A DNA stretch of 64,000 nt from an uncultured Chitinophaga sp. (GCF_937898475.1 NZ_CALEJS010000019.1:62001-126000); one strand, 5' to 3'; shown: positions 1 to 9,446, counted from the stretch's first letter. The notes: generated by a model from the letters alone, not told the origin. Numbers and translations are program-made.

Positions 1-23
1 CGACGAGAACCTATATTAATACA

Positions 24-117
24 GTTTGAAAGTTTGAAGGTTTGAAAGTTTGAAGATCGCCAGCCTGTTCAGGACACCTTCAAACGTTCAAGCCTTCAAA
101 CTTTTAAACTTTCAAAC
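24..117 (+). repeat. GTTTGAA inverted repeat, copy 1 (typical centre)
   Basis: The left arm is four GTTTGAA-type words and the right arm is their reverse complement, so the DNA or RNA can fold into a long imperfect hairpin. The centre reads CGCCAGCCTGTTCAGGACAC, which recurs with small changes in six other copies in this window. The right arm ends 12 bp before the miaA start, so the hairpin would lie in the miaA leader. Confidence 0.85.
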
Positions 118-129
118 GGTTTACAATTT

Positions 130-1032
130 TTGCAGCACACTATCATTGTTATAGCCGGCCCCACTGCCGCCGGCAAAACTGCACTGGCAATACAGGTGGC
201 AAAGGCCTTTGACACAGCCATCATATCCGCGGATAGCCGTCAGTGTTACCGCGAGCTGAGCATCGGCACTGCCAAACCTTCCCCGCAGGAGCTGCAGGCC
301 GTTCCGCATTATTTTATTGATTCCCACTCCATACAGGAAGAAGTGAACGCAGGCCTTTTTGAAAAGCTGGCCCTGCAATATGCACAGGAGATCTTTCAAA
401 AAACGCCTGTTGCCGTTATGTGTGGTGGCACTGGCCTTTACATCAAAGCTTTTTGTGAGGGCATTGACGATATGCCGGCTATCGCTCCCGGCATCCGCGA
501 AGCCATCAATAAACAATATGAAAAGGAGGGATTAGCCTGGCTGCAACAGGAGCTGCAGCAGCGGGATCCCGGCTTCTATGCCATAGCCGAAACACAGAAC
601 CCGCAGCGCCTGATCCGCGCGCTGGAAGTACTGGAAGCCACCGGCCGCTCTATTACCACTTTCCGCACTGCCAACCGTACCCCCAGGGATTTCCGCATTA
701 TTAAAATAGGCGTTACACGGCCTAAAGAACTGTTGCATCGCAACATCCACCACCGGGTAGACCAGATGATGGCTGCAGGCCTGCTGGAGGAAGTGAAAAG
801 CGTATTACCCTACCGCCATCATAACGCCCTGCAAACCGTAGGCTACCAGGAGATCTTTGATTACCTCGATGGTAAGACCTCTTTGGAACAGGCCATAGAC
901 CTTATTAAAACACATACCCGCCAATACGCTAAACGCCAGCTTACCTGGTTTCGTAAAGACAAGGAATTTCATTGGATCGATGCAGCAGAAGGGGAGGAGG
1001 TGCTGGGGTATTTACGCGATGAGATAGGATAG
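130..1032 (+). CDS. miaA: tRNA dimethylallyltransferase MiaA
   Basis: MiaA transfers a dimethylallyl group from DMAPP to N6 of A37 in tRNAs that read UNN codons, the step before MiaB methylthiolation. The 300-residue protein has the family P-loop GPTAAGKT at residues 10-17, the substrate-binding segment SADSRQCYREL near residue 35 and the GGTGLYIKAF motif near residue 100. Length is normal for the family. The only start that keeps the P-loop close to the N-terminus is TTG at 130, because no in-frame ATG lies upstream before the repeat. The leader is occupied by repeat copy 1. The partner gene miaB lies at 56.5-58 kb. Family assignment is secure; the rare start codon is inferred. Confidence 0.95.
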   Translation: MQHTIIVIAGPTAAGKTALAIQVAKAFDTAIISADSRQCYRELSIGTAKPSPQELQAVPHYFIDSHSIQEEVNAGLFEKLALQYAQEIFQKTPVAVMCGGTGLYIKAFCEGIDDMPAIAPGIREAINKQYEKEGLAWLQQELQQRDPGFYAIAETQNPQRLIRALEVLEATGRSITTFRTANRTPRDFRIIKIGVTRPKELLHRNIHHRVDQMMAAGLLEEVKSVLPYRHHNALQTVGYQEIFDYLDGKTSLEQAIDLIKTHTRQYAKRQLTWFRKDKEFHWIDAAEGEEVLGYLRDEIG

Positions 1033-1047
1033 GATTGTACCAAACAG

Positions 1048-1094
1048 TAAACGGGTCTTCATACCTCGTAATGACGGATATGAAGACCCGTTTT
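1048..1094. terminator. bidirectional terminator between miaA and the FadL-like gene
   Basis: Arms AAACGGGTCTTCATA and TATGAAGACCCGTTT pair perfectly over 15 bp around a 15-nt loop, with A-runs and T-runs on the outer sides. It lies between two convergent genes and can serve both. Confidence 0.85.
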
Positions 1095-1098
1095 AAAA

Positions 1099-2658
1099 TT
1101 AAAACTTAAACCCTAAGGTTGCCGTTACATTTACAATCTTACTATCAATCTGCGCAGGAGCTGGAGACGTAACTCCTGCGTTATTATTCATTACCGTATA
1201 CGGCTGATCCTGCCGGGTAGCCGTATTATAGACCAGCGCCAGATCCAGGTACAATCCTTTATTACGGTATCCAACGCCACCGGTATAGAACTTACGGGAG
1301 CCATCCAGTCCGGAGATCCTGTAAGGGTTGCCATAATAGGCAAAGCCCGCACGGATTGCAAATACATCCAGCTTCAGTTCACCACCAACCCTTACATTAG
1401 ACACTGCCTTGTAAGTTTCATCTATGGCCCTGTTCTTTTCTGCAGACTCAGTAGCGTCTGACGTGCCGCCGTTCTTCATCTTTATTTTCATGGCTGCAAA
1501 ATCAGTATACTCATAGTCTACGGAAATAAAGCCGGAAGGTTTGGCCGGGTCGCCGCCTGCGGGACGGAATATCCAGCTGGCGCTGGCTATGCCCTTCAGC
1601 GGAGTGGTTACATTGTACTTGGACTCATCTGCATAACCGTTGTTGGTTTCTGTTGAATTAGCCGTATTGTGACCGAGGTCTTTGGTATCCGTTACCATGC
1701 TGGTAACATAGGAATCATTGAACGTAGCCCAGGTAGGAGACACGAATGTCACACCCAGTCTTAACGGCACCACCGGACGGTAGATCAAACCGATGCGGGT
1801 ATTGAAACCTACCCCGTCTGTTTTCAGGTCTTCCGTTACTTCATAGTAGTTCAGCTGCGCAGTAGCGTCTGAAGTATTGGTTTCCCGGAAGCTCCTGCTG
1901 TGCTCATAACGGAAGGTGGGCACATTCAGGCTGCCGCCAATGTAGAACTGGTCGCTATAGTTACCGCCGAAAGACAGGTTCAGCTCACTGTTGTTCCCTT
2001 TGCTGGTAAAGAAGTTTTCCTGTGTAATGCCGGAGGCAACAGGTATCGGGGCCCACCATACGCCGGTAGGCTGGTTGTTCTGGTCCACTTCCTGGTCTAT
2101 CAGCCCGGTGGCATAAGCCAGATCAGCGCCGTGTGCATACTGCGGGTCGGAGCTCAGCACATTGGGATCTGTGATTTGTTTGTTCGTCAGATCTATCAGC
2201 CAGTTATCGGCAAAGGAGGAATTCCTGTTCACGCCCCTGTAATAAATGGTTTCGTTGTAGCTGGCCGTGCGGTTAAAGCCCAGGCCTACAGACCAGTTCT
2301 CCCATTTACTGTTCGGGTTCTTCTTGGCACCGCCAAATATAAACGCGGCACTGTTGATATACAGGTTGCCACGGTTATCGCTGCCTTTGGAACCCAGGTA
2401 AGTACCGTCTGCAGAAGCATTCTGGAAACCGAGGGAAAAAGCGGCTTCGCTTGTCTTGAAGAAAGCAACGCCGGCCGGGTTAACGAACATGGAGCTGTAA
2501 TCGCCACCCAGTGCACCGGCAGCGCCACCTACGGCCTGCACCCTGGACGAGCCGCTAAGGCCGGTGGAGCTATACCGTAATGCGTCTGAAATGGTTTGGG
2601 CATTCAGCGTGTAACAGATTCCTGTCGTTACAATGGTCAATACAATCTTTCTGATCAT
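1099..2658 (-). CDS. outer membrane beta-barrel protein, OmpP1/FadL/TodX-like
   Basis: The 519-residue protein has a signal peptide that should be cut after NAQ (about residue 21). The start of the mature part, DALRYSSTGLSGSSRVQAVG followed by a GGDYSSMFVNPAGVAF segment, is typical of Bacteroidota members of the OmpP1/FadL/TodX superfamily: an early NPAG motif and alternating beta-strand sequence to a C-terminal Phe (LGFKF). FadL-type proteins carry hydrophobic compounds across the outer membrane, while a Bacteroidota branch (PorV-like) works in type IX secretion. The sequence does not settle which role applies, and no substrate genes lie nearby. It is transcribed alone and ends at the terminator shared with miaA. 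Confidence 0.75.
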   Translation of the reverse strand: MIRKIVLTIVTTGICYTLNAQTISDALRYSSTGLSGSSRVQAVGGAAGALGGDYSSMFVNPAGVAFFKTSEAAFSLGFQNASADGTYLGSKGSDNRGNLYINSAAFIFGGAKKNPNSKWENWSVGLGFNRTASYNETIYYRGVNRNSSFADNWLIDLTNKQITDPNVLSSDPQYAHGADLAYATGLIDQEVDQNNQPTGVWWAPIPVASGITQENFFTSKGNNSELNLSFGGNYSDQFYIGGSLNVPTFRYEHSRSFRETNTSDATAQLNYYEVTEDLKTDGVGFNTRIGLIYRPVVPLRLGVTFVSPTWATFNDSYVTSMVTDTKDLGHNTANSTETNNGYADESKYNVTTPLKGIASASWIFRPAGGDPAKPSGFISVDYEYTDFAAMKIKMKNGGTSDATESAEKNRAIDETYKAVSNVRVGGELKLDVFAIRAGFAYYGNPYRISGLDGSRKFYTGGVGYRNKGLYLDLALVYNTATRQDQPYTVMNNNAGVTSPAPAQIDSKIVNVTATLGFKF

Positions 2659-2690
2659 CTTTTAGAGGTTTAAGAATAGCATGGATTATA

Positions 2691-2722
2691 AAAATACCCT
2701 GGTGTTGATGCCAGGGTATTTT
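2691..2722. terminator. terminator downstream of the Tyr/Gly-rich lipoprotein gene
   Basis: A perfect 12-bp stem (AAAATACCCTGG / CCAGGGTATTTT) with an 8-nt loop sits between the lipoprotein gene and the FadL-like gene. The T-run on the minus strand fits termination of the lipoprotein gene. Confidence 0.85.
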
Positions 2723-2747
2723 CTTTATAACGTAAAGAATACGCAGT

Positions 2748-3749
2748 TTAGTTTCTGGTCCGGAAGCTTCTGCCTCCACCGCCGCCGGATGAACCGCCGC
2801 TATTGGAAGGAGGAGAGTAGGACGGGGCGCTGAAAGTACGCTGAGGAGTACTACGCTGAGGAGCAGGAGCGCTCCTGTTCTCGCTCGGAGCGGAACGGAA
2901 TATCCTCCTGGGAGCGTAGCTGCCGCCATTGTTGTTGCTGCCGCCATTGGGACGTACAGTCGGCGTTTCGCTCGGAGCGGAACGGAATACCCTTCTGGGG
3001 GTATAGGTACCGCGGTTATTGCCGCTGCCGTTGTTGATGCCACCGCTGTTGTTATCCCGGAAGATCCTTCTGGGCCTGTAGTCGCTGGTATTGCCGGTTG
3101 TACCGGAAGGTCGCGGGCTGCTGTTGGTATAACCGCTGGAACCGCCAAAGCCGGTCCTGCTGCGGTAACCGCGGCTCGGTGCTGCATAGTAGCCGCCCGG
3201 GTAGTAGTGGCCGTAGTAGCCGCCGCCATAAGCCCAGCCGCCTCCATAGTAGTGCGGGTAACCCCAGGGGCTGTACCACGGGCTGTAAAAGCTGTACGGG
3301 CTATACCAGGGGCTGTAGTAGCCACCCCAGCCCCAGCCTAAACCAAGACTGATGCTCAGACCGGAACGGTAGAAGGGATATCCTCCCCAACCGCCACCCC
3401 AGTAGCTGTACGGGCTGTAACCAAAACCACCGCCGTAGTAATTATTCACGTATATGTTGGGTGAACCATCATCATAGTAAGAACCGCTGTAGTTGTTCCT
3501 GAAGCGGTCAATACGCTTTGCATAATCCCCCTGTTCTTCATCCTCATAGGTCACATAGGTGCCTTCCTCCTCGTCTGCAGCAGCTACACTGCGCTGATTC
3601 TGGCCCTGGTTGTTGTTTGATGAGGCATAGGTGCGCTCCGTCCGCGGGGAGTAATATACATCATCCGGCGTACGGGCGGATTTGTACGCGGTAGAACAGC
3701 TACTCAGTATGAGTAAAGCCCCGGCCGCTGTATATAATATGGATTTCAT
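2748..3749 (-). CDS. Tyr/Gly-rich low-complexity lipoprotein
   Basis: The function is not recognised. The 333-residue protein starts with a lipoprotein signal ending in LSSC (Cys18), so it should be lipid-anchored. Residues ~20-80 are acidic and polar. Residues ~95-195 are low-complexity Tyr/Gly/Trp/Ser-Pro sequence with repeated YSPWYSP-like words. The last third carries three copies of a PRR(I/V)FR motif, two of them followed by SAPSE, and the protein ends in a Gly/Ser stretch and Arg-rich tail. The composition suggests an extended, surface-associated or cell-envelope matrix protein, but this is inference. It is monocistronic, with a perfect terminator just downstream. Confidence 0.7.
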   Translation of the reverse strand: MKSILYTAAGALLILSSCSTAYKSARTPDDVYYSPRTERTYASSNNNQGQNQRSVAAADEEEGTYVTYEDEEQGDYAKRIDRFRNNYSGSYYDDGSPNIYVNNYYGGGFGYSPYSYWGGGWGGYPFYRSGLSISLGLGWGWGGYYSPWYSPYSFYSPWYSPWGYPHYYGGGWAYGGGYYGHYYPGGYYAAPSRGYRSRTGFGGSSGYTNSSPRPSGTTGNTSDYRPRRIFRDNNSGGINNGSGNNRGTYTPRRVFRSAPSETPTVRPNGGSNNNGGSYAPRRIFRSAPSENRSAPAPQRSTPQRTFSAPSYSPPSNSGGSSGGGGGRSFRTRN

Positions 3750-3928
3750 CTGGTTGTGATTTAATCGGGTCCTTTTATATAGTAAATTTACGCTATTCTG
3801 ATTGAATGTAAATATAAATGTTTTAACGCTTAATTGAAGTGGATTGTTACAGTGCTGGCTGTATCCTCACTACTTTAACAATACTTAACAGAACTTAACA
3901 AAAACAGCCGGTGATTTTAACAAAACAG
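3750..3928. other. intergenic AT-rich stretch
   Basis: Noncoding stretch between the divergent lipoprotein and proS genes. It is AT-rich, with three CTTAACA-type words near 3882-3900. No open frame or strong hairpin was found. It must hold the lipoprotein promoter, but no clear TAnnTTTG is seen on the minus strand. Confidence 0.4.
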
Positions 3929-3959
3929 TTTGTGTCTTTCTGATTTTCATGTAGGTTTG
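3929..3959 (+). promoter_or_regulatory. proS promoter, Bacteroidota consensus
   Basis: TTTG at 3929-3932 and TAGGTTTG at 3952-3959 are separated by 19 nt, matching the Bacteroidota -33/-7 consensus TTTG-N19-TAnnTTTG exactly. The start codon of proS is 97 bp downstream, giving a leader of about 90 nt. Confidence 0.75.
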
Positions 3960-4055
3960 TAAGATTTTTCCTTTTAATATTACAGCAAAAATTAAGCCAA
4001 AGGCGGGTGGCGCCCCCAAAGCAGCCACTGTAGCGGCGGCAACATTAAAAGTACT

Positions 4056-5531
4056 ATGAGTAAAGAGATTACGGCCCGTTCAGTAGACTATTCACAATGG
4101 TATAACGACCTCGTGCTGAAAGGTGGTTTAGCAGATTATTCGCCTGTAAAAGGATGTATGGTGATAAAACCTTATGGTTTTGCCTTATGGGAAGGTATGC
4201 GCGACGTACTCGATAAAATGTTTAAGGAAACCGGTCACCAGAACGCCTATTTCCCGCTCTTCATTCCCAAAAGTTTCCTGAGCCGTGAGGCCGACCACGT
4301 GGAAGGCTTTGCCAAAGAGTGCGCCGTGGTGACCCACTACCGCCTGAAGAACGATCCCAACGGCGGCGGCGTGGTAGTAGATCCCGAAGCCAAACTGGAA
4401 GAAGAGCTCATCATCCGCCCTACCTCCGAAACAATTATCTGGAATACATATAAAGATTGGATCCAGTCTTACCGCGATCTGCCCCTGCTCATTAACCAGT
4501 GGGCAAACGTGGTGCGCTGGGAAATGCGTACCCGCCTTTTCCTCCGTACGGCAGAGTTCCTCTGGCAGGAAGGCCATACCGCCCACGCCACCTCCGAAGA
4601 GGCCGTAGAGGAAGCACGCCGCATGCTGGAAGTATATGCCGATTTTGCAGAAAATTATATGGCCCTGCCGGTGATCAAAGGGGTAAAATCTCCCGCAGAA
4701 AGGTTTGCCGGCGCAGTGGATACCTACTGTATCGAAGCGCTCATGCAGGATGGTAAAGCCCTGCAGGCTGGTACTTCCCACTTCCTCGGACAGAACTTCG
4801 CCAAAGCTTTTGACGTGCAGTTCTCTAACAAGGAGAATAAGCTGGAATACGTATGGGCCACCTCCTGGGGTGTTTCTACCCGCCTGATCGGGGCCCTGGT
4901 AATGACCCACAGTGACGACGATGGCCTGGTGCTGCCTCCCCGTATCGCTCCTTTGCAGGTAGTGATCGTACCCATCTATAAGAACGAAGAGCAGAAAGCC
5001 AAGATAGACGCCAAAGTGGCAGAGATTGTGCAGGACCTGAAACGTGCCGGTGTATCTGTTAAATATGACGATTCAGATAATGCCCGCCCGGGTTGGAAAT
5101 TTGCCGAGTACGAAATGAAAGGCGTACCCGTACGTATCGCCATCGGTGCAAGAGACCTGGAGAACAATGTGGCAGAAGTGGCCCGCCGTGATACCAAAGA
5201 GAAATCCAGCCTTTCGCTGGACGACATCGCCGCCCACATCAAAGACCTGCTGGAAGAGATACAACAGAATATTTACAACAAGGCCAAAGCCTACCGTGAT
5301 GCGCATATCACCCCCGCCAATACATTTGAGGAGTTTGAAAGACTGCTGGACGAAAAAGGCGGTTTCATTTCTGCTCACTGGGACGGTACCACGGAAACGG
5401 AAGAAGCGATCAAAGAGCGCACAAAGGCTACCATTCGTTGCATTCCTTTAAATAATCCGCAGGAAGCAGGTACCTGTATCCTTACAGGCAAACCTTCTAC
5501 CCAGCGCGTACTGTTTGCACGGGCATATTAA
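4056..5531 (+). CDS. proS: prolyl-tRNA synthetase, archaeal/eukaryotic type
   Basis: A class II aminoacyl-tRNA synthetase that charges tRNA-Pro. At 491 residues and without the inserted editing domain of the ~570-residue bacterial form, it belongs to the shorter archaeal/eukaryotic-like type, common in Bacteroidota. Class II motif 2 is clear around residues 125-175 (RPTSETIIW, then VVRWEMRTRLFLRTAEFLW). The catalytic core is followed by an anticodon-binding domain from about residue 300 and a C-terminal zinc-binding-like domain ending in RVLFARAY. The ATG at 4056 directly precedes conserved sequence. It has its own consensus promoter and no operon partner. Confidence 0.95.
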   Translation: MSKEITARSVDYSQWYNDLVLKGGLADYSPVKGCMVIKPYGFALWEGMRDVLDKMFKETGHQNAYFPLFIPKSFLSREADHVEGFAKECAVVTHYRLKNDPNGGGVVVDPEAKLEEELIIRPTSETIIWNTYKDWIQSYRDLPLLINQWANVVRWEMRTRLFLRTAEFLWQEGHTAHATSEEAVEEARRMLEVYADFAENYMALPVIKGVKSPAERFAGAVDTYCIEALMQDGKALQAGTSHFLGQNFAKAFDVQFSNKENKLEYVWATSWGVSTRLIGALVMTHSDDDGLVLPPRIAPLQVVIVPIYKNEEQKAKIDAKVAEIVQDLKRAGVSVKYDDSDNARPGWKFAEYEMKGVPVRIAIGARDLENNVAEVARRDTKEKSSLSLDDIAAHIKDLLEEIQQNIYNKAKAYRDAHITPANTFEEFERLLDEKGGFISAHWDGTTETEEAIKERTKATIRCIPLNNPQEAGTCILTGKPSTQRVLFARAY

Positions 5532-5689
5532 TTAATAATGAGGCATTAATAATGAATAATTATAGGGCAGCGTGCGGAACCGCAATACTAACTGAAATTT
5601 CTATACCGTTAAACAATAGTGACATCAATGCTTGAATGGAACATCGCTTCCCCGGTTATTAATTATTCATTGTTAATTATTAATTATTA
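5532..5689. repeat. AT-rich imperfect inverted repeat between proS and the sensor kinase
   Basis: Words such as ATTAATAATGAATAATTAT near 5545-5563 are answered by TTATTAATTATTCATTGTTA near 5656-5675, so the spacer can fold into a long, weak stem. No gene is seen. The sensor kinase starts right at its right edge. Confidence 0.6.
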
Positions 5690-5692
5690 TTG

Positions 5693-8632
5693 ATGCGGAT
5701 GCCCAACGCCCGTTACATACTGCTGGTATTAATGGTGCTGTGCACAGGAAGCAGATCCCTGGCGCAGGGCTTCATGACACGTAATTATAACGTGAAGGAC
5801 GGCCTTGCCAACGCCACCGTATATACTGCCGTGCAGGATAAAGACGGTTTCATCTGGTTCTCTACGCCCACCGGCGTGAGTAAGTTTGACGGCAAACGCT
5901 TCCGGAACTATTCCAAAAAGGATGGGCTTACCGATAATGACGTGATCAAACTGGCCCCCGATTCCAAAGGGCGGCTCTGGTTCTTCACCCTGAACGGTAT
6001 GCCCTCCTTCTATGGGAACTATATCATCCACTCCGCTGAAAACGACTCTTCACTGCAGTTCAACAGCCACGGGCATTACATGCAGTATGCGTTTGAGGAT
6101 AAAGCCCATAACATCTGGTTCCTCAATTCCGATAATCACCTCATTGAGTATAACAGCATAAAAGGACGGACGGAGTACGACAAGTTCGATAACAAGCAGT
6201 ACGACATCTTCTACTTCCTGCGCCACGATACCATTTTCAGGCCGCTGCATTCCGCCTTTCAACTGAGCTCCTTCAAAGACGAGAACAACCGGGATCAGAA
6301 AATCTTCCCTGTTTCCCCCTATCCGCTGGATGACGAGACCTTTGTGGCCCGCATCCGGGGCAACCCCGTTATCATTACCCGCAACTCGCTCTACAGCTAT
6401 ACCGTTAAGGATGTGATCTGCTTTTTCAATGGCCGCGACTGGGGCATTACAGACGAGATCACCGCGGTGTGCGTGGAGAACGACAATCTCTGGATAGGTA
6501 CACAGCGTGCGTTGTTCTTTATAAAGGACTTTTTCCGCGGCGCCAAAAGCATGAACAAGCTGCTGGACAACCACTATATTACCTCCCTGCTGAAAGACCG
6601 CGACGGTAATATCTGGATCTCCACCTTTGGCGACGGTGTTTACAACATCCCCTTCAAGAACTTTTATTTCAACTACCGCGATAATACCAATGGCCTGTAT
6701 TCGCATTCCATCTTCAGCATAATGCGGGACAGGAATACCGGTATGCTGCTGGTAGGCCAGAATGCCGGTGTGCTCAATACCATCGACAGCAGCCACCGCA
6801 TCCGCCAGCATACCCTGGACACGTCCAGCGGCCGTAACAGCATCTTCAGCATACTGCCATATCGTAATGATGAAGTACTGCTGGGCGCCGATAACGGCCT
6901 GTATACCTTTAACACCCGCCGCGAAAAGATCTCCATCCTGCACCCGGTAAAGAACCTGAAGGATATAGACGTTTCTCCCGGTGGTAAGGTAAGGGTGGCG
7001 TCAAAAGACCAGATCACCCTCCTGGACGGATATACGATCAACTGGCAGGAACCGCTTATCACCTCCATCGTAGGTACGGATACCTCTTTTTACCTGGGTA
7101 CCAACGGCGGCCTGTACTACGGTTCAGACCGCACGAAGGAGGTGCGGCCGGCCTTTGGGGAAGGCGACTCCATGCGGCAGAGCATCAAAGACCTGAAGCT
7201 GATTGACGGCTACCTCTGGGTGGGCACCAGCGATCAAGGGATCTATGTGATGCGCAATAACCGCGTGCTCAAACATCTCCGTACGGTAGACAACCTGGCC
7301 AGCGATATCTGCCAGCAGCTTTACTACGATGGTATCGGACGCCTGTACGTTGCCACCAACCGCGGTGTTTCCGTGATAGATGTGAAGGAAATGACCATCA
7401 CGCGGAATATCTCCTCCAACGACGGACTGATGTCTGACGATACCCGCGGCGTATATTATCAGCAGGGCATGCTGTACATCGCTACCTCCAACGGCCTTTG
7501 CTATTTCAAGGATCATAATCTCCCGGTAGATACCGTGCCGCCCACCGTATACCTCAGTGCTATACGATATGGCGACAGTACCTATCTGCCCGCTACCAGC
7601 TTTGTACACCTGTACAAGCGGAAAACCTCCTTCGAGGTGGAGTTTGGCGCCATTGCCTTTGATCTGCCAGACATGGTAGAGTACCAGTATAATTTTTCCA
7701 GCGATACCTCATCCGGGTGGACCACCACCATGAGTAATATCATTCCTTTTCCAGACCTGCAGCCGGGCAGCTATAAACTGTTGCTGCGTGCGCGCAAGTT
7801 CAAAAGCGAATGGAGCAAGCCGCTCACCATATCGGTCGGCATCCTGCCGCAGTGGTACCAGCAATGGTGGGCGAGGGGCATTCTCATCCTGATCGGGTTA
7901 CTGGCCATACTGGCCATCCTGCGGTATATTGTGAAGCGCATCAAGCAGGCAGAGAAGAACAAAACGGATTACAACCGCCGTATTGCAGAACTGGAAGCCA
8001 AGGCGCTGACTAACCAGATGAACCCGCATTTCATCTTTAATTCGCTGAACTCAGTACAACACCTGATCCTGGAAAAAGAAGAAAAGCAGGCCCTCAACTT
8101 CCTGGCAGATTTTGCCACCCTGATGCGCCAGATGCTGAACAATTCGAGGAAGTCATACATTTCCCTGGAAGAGGAAACCGCCTTCCTGACCCGCTACCTG
8201 GAGTTGGAAAAGATCAGGTTTGCGCATAGCTTTACCTATCATTTTGATATTGAGCCTGAACTGAAAGACTATACGGTGTATATACCGCCGATGATCATAC
8301 AACCGATTGTAGAGAACGCGATCAAGCATGGTCTGGCTCCCAAGAACAGCGCCGGTCACCTGGAAATAAAGCTGGAAATGGTAGACGATCTCCTGTATTG
8401 CTCGGTAGATGATGACGGAATAGGCTGGGAACATTCCAACAGCATTAAAACAGGGCGCCTTGTAAAGCATGAATCTACAGCCCTGAGCGTGATCAGGGAA
8501 CGCCTGCAGATTATAAAATCTTTTAATGGAAGTGTTGGAAAGTTAGAAATTATTGATAAATTTAAGTCTGGGTTTGGCAACAAGGAAGGTACCCTGGTAG
8601 AAATTCTGATTCCCATTGTTAAGATGCTATGA
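5693..8632 (+). CDS. hybrid periplasmic-propeller sensor histidine kinase, LytS type
   Basis: The 979-residue protein has a signal peptide (cut after SLAQ, ~residue 24), then a long region of two-component-regulator propeller repeats (DGLANATVYTAVQDKDGFIW, then NIWISTFGDG, LWVGTSDQGIYV and others) to ~residue 620. A Y_Y_Y-like beta domain follows, then one membrane segment (~730-752, ILILIGLLAILAILRYIV). The cytoplasmic part is a LytS-type His_kinase: the phosphoacceptor His lies in NQMNPHFIFNSLNS, followed by an HATPase with PIVENAIKHGL. It should sense an extracytoplasmic ligand and phosphorylate the LytTR regulator, whose start overlaps its stop by 4 bp. An in-frame TTG lies at 5690; the ATG at 5693 was preferred. 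The ligand is unknown. Confidence 0.92.
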   Translation: MRMPNARYILLVLMVLCTGSRSLAQGFMTRNYNVKDGLANATVYTAVQDKDGFIWFSTPTGVSKFDGKRFRNYSKKDGLTDNDVIKLAPDSKGRLWFFTLNGMPSFYGNYIIHSAENDSSLQFNSHGHYMQYAFEDKAHNIWFLNSDNHLIEYNSIKGRTEYDKFDNKQYDIFYFLRHDTIFRPLHSAFQLSSFKDENNRDQKIFPVSPYPLDDETFVARIRGNPVIITRNSLYSYTVKDVICFFNGRDWGITDEITAVCVENDNLWIGTQRALFFIKDFFRGAKSMNKLLDNHYITSLLKDRDGNIWISTFGDGVYNIPFKNFYFNYRDNTNGLYSHSIFSIMRDRNTGMLLVGQNAGVLNTIDSSHRIRQHTLDTSSGRNSIFSILPYRNDEVLLGADNGLYTFNTRREKISILHPVKNLKDIDVSPGGKVRVASKDQITLLDGYTINWQEPLITSIVGTDTSFYLGTNGGLYYGSDRTKEVRPAFGEGDSMRQSIKDLKLIDGYLWVGTSDQGIYVMRNNRVLKHLRTVDNLASDICQQLYYDGIGRLYVATNRGVSVIDVKEMTITRNISSNDGLMSDDTRGVYYQQGMLYIATSNGLCYFKDHNLPVDTVPPTVYLSAIRYGDSTYLPATSFVHLYKRKTSFEVEFGAIAFDLPDMVEYQYNFSSDTSSGWTTTMSNIIPFPDLQPGSYKLLLRARKFKSEWSKPLTISVGILPQWYQQWWARGILILIGLLAILAILRYIVKRIKQAEKNKTDYNRRIAELEAKALTNQMNPHFIFNSLNSVQHLILEKEEKQALNFLADFATLMRQMLNNSRKSYISLEEETAFLTRYLELEKIRFAHSFTYHFDIEPELKDYTVYIPPMIIQPIVENAIKHGLAPKNSAGHLEIKLEMVDDLLYCSVDDDGIGWEHSNSIKTGRLVKHESTALSVIRERLQIIKSFNGSVGKLEIIDKFKSGFGNKEGTLVEILIPIVKML

Positions 8633-9390
8633 GTATTATAAAAGCTGCGATTGTAGACGATGAAGTCCGCAACATCCATATTTTACGAAATATTTTAGAG
8701 AATTACTGTAAGGATGTTACAGTGGTGGGGGAAGCTCAGAATATTCACGAGGCTGCCGAAATGATCAAGAATAACCCCATCGACGTGCTGTTTCTTGATA
8801 TTGAAATGCCTCCTCACAACGGCTTCCAGTTACTTGAAATGTTCCCGGTCCTCAACTTTGAGGTGATCTTTATTACCGCATTCCAGGAGTATGCCCTGCA
8901 GGCCATCAAGTTTGCCGCGCTGGACTACCTCCTCAAACCTATCAAGGTGAGCGAGGTGGAAGACGCCCTGGAAAAAGTGAAGAAGAGCAAGAAGGGACGC
9001 CTCAACGAACTGGCCTCCATCCTGAAAGATTACGTAAAGAACAATGATAACGCCTTCTCCAAGATAGTGATCCCCGTGAACGACGGCTATAATGTGATAG
9101 ACCTGAAAGACATTATCTATTGTGAGGCATTTGACAGCTATACCAAGATCCAGCTGATCAACAACGTATCCCACCTGATCTCCAAATCGCTGAAGGAATA
9201 CGAGGAAATGTTATCCGACAAGGGATTTTACCGCGTACACAAATCATTCCTCATCAACATTCACCACATCGTCAAGATCATCAAAGGTCTTGGTACCGCC
9301 GTGGTAATGAGCGATCAGAAAAATATTCCTATCTCTTCCCGTAAGAAAGATGAGTTTTTCGCACAACTGAAAGGGGTGATTAACCTTTAG
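8629..9390 (+). CDS. LytTR-family response regulator
   Basis: A 253-residue DNA-binding response regulator. The N-terminal receiver has the acidic pair Asp10-Asp11, phosphoacceptor Asp57 (VLFLDIEMP), Thr83 and Lys103 (DYLLKPI). The C-terminal ~100 residues are a LytTR domain, with the typical IIYCEAFDSYTKIQL, then FYRVHKSFLINIHHI segments. The ATGA overlap with the kinase gene indicates translational coupling and one transcript. Target promoters cannot be deduced from this window. The family assignment is secure. Confidence 0.94.
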   Translation: MSIIKAAIVDDEVRNIHILRNILENYCKDVTVVGEAQNIHEAAEMIKNNPIDVLFLDIEMPPHNGFQLLEMFPVLNFEVIFITAFQEYALQAIKFAALDYLLKPIKVSEVEDALEKVKKSKKGRLNELASILKDYVKNNDNAFSKIVIPVNDGYNVIDLKDIIYCEAFDSYTKIQLINNVSHLISKSLKEYEEMLSDKGFYRVHKSFLINIHHIVKIIKGLGTAVVMSDQKNIPISSRKKDEFFAQLKGVINL

Positions 9391-9418
9391 TGTAAGTTTG
9401 AGGTTTGTGACGAACAAA

Positions 9419-9446
9419 AAAAAGCCCTGGTCTGAACCAGGACTTT
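9419..9446 (-). terminator. terminator downstream of the HtrA-like protease gene
   Basis: The stem CCTGGT/ACCAGG is extended by AAAG/CTTT. On the minus strand it is followed by eight T residues, a typical intrinsic terminator. It lies between the convergent regulator and protease genes and fits best as the protease terminator. Confidence 0.75.

Noticed and set aside
1900..2580. 226-codon open frame opposite the FadL-like gene
   Set aside because: Antisense shadow of a well-supported gene with signal peptide and family motifs.
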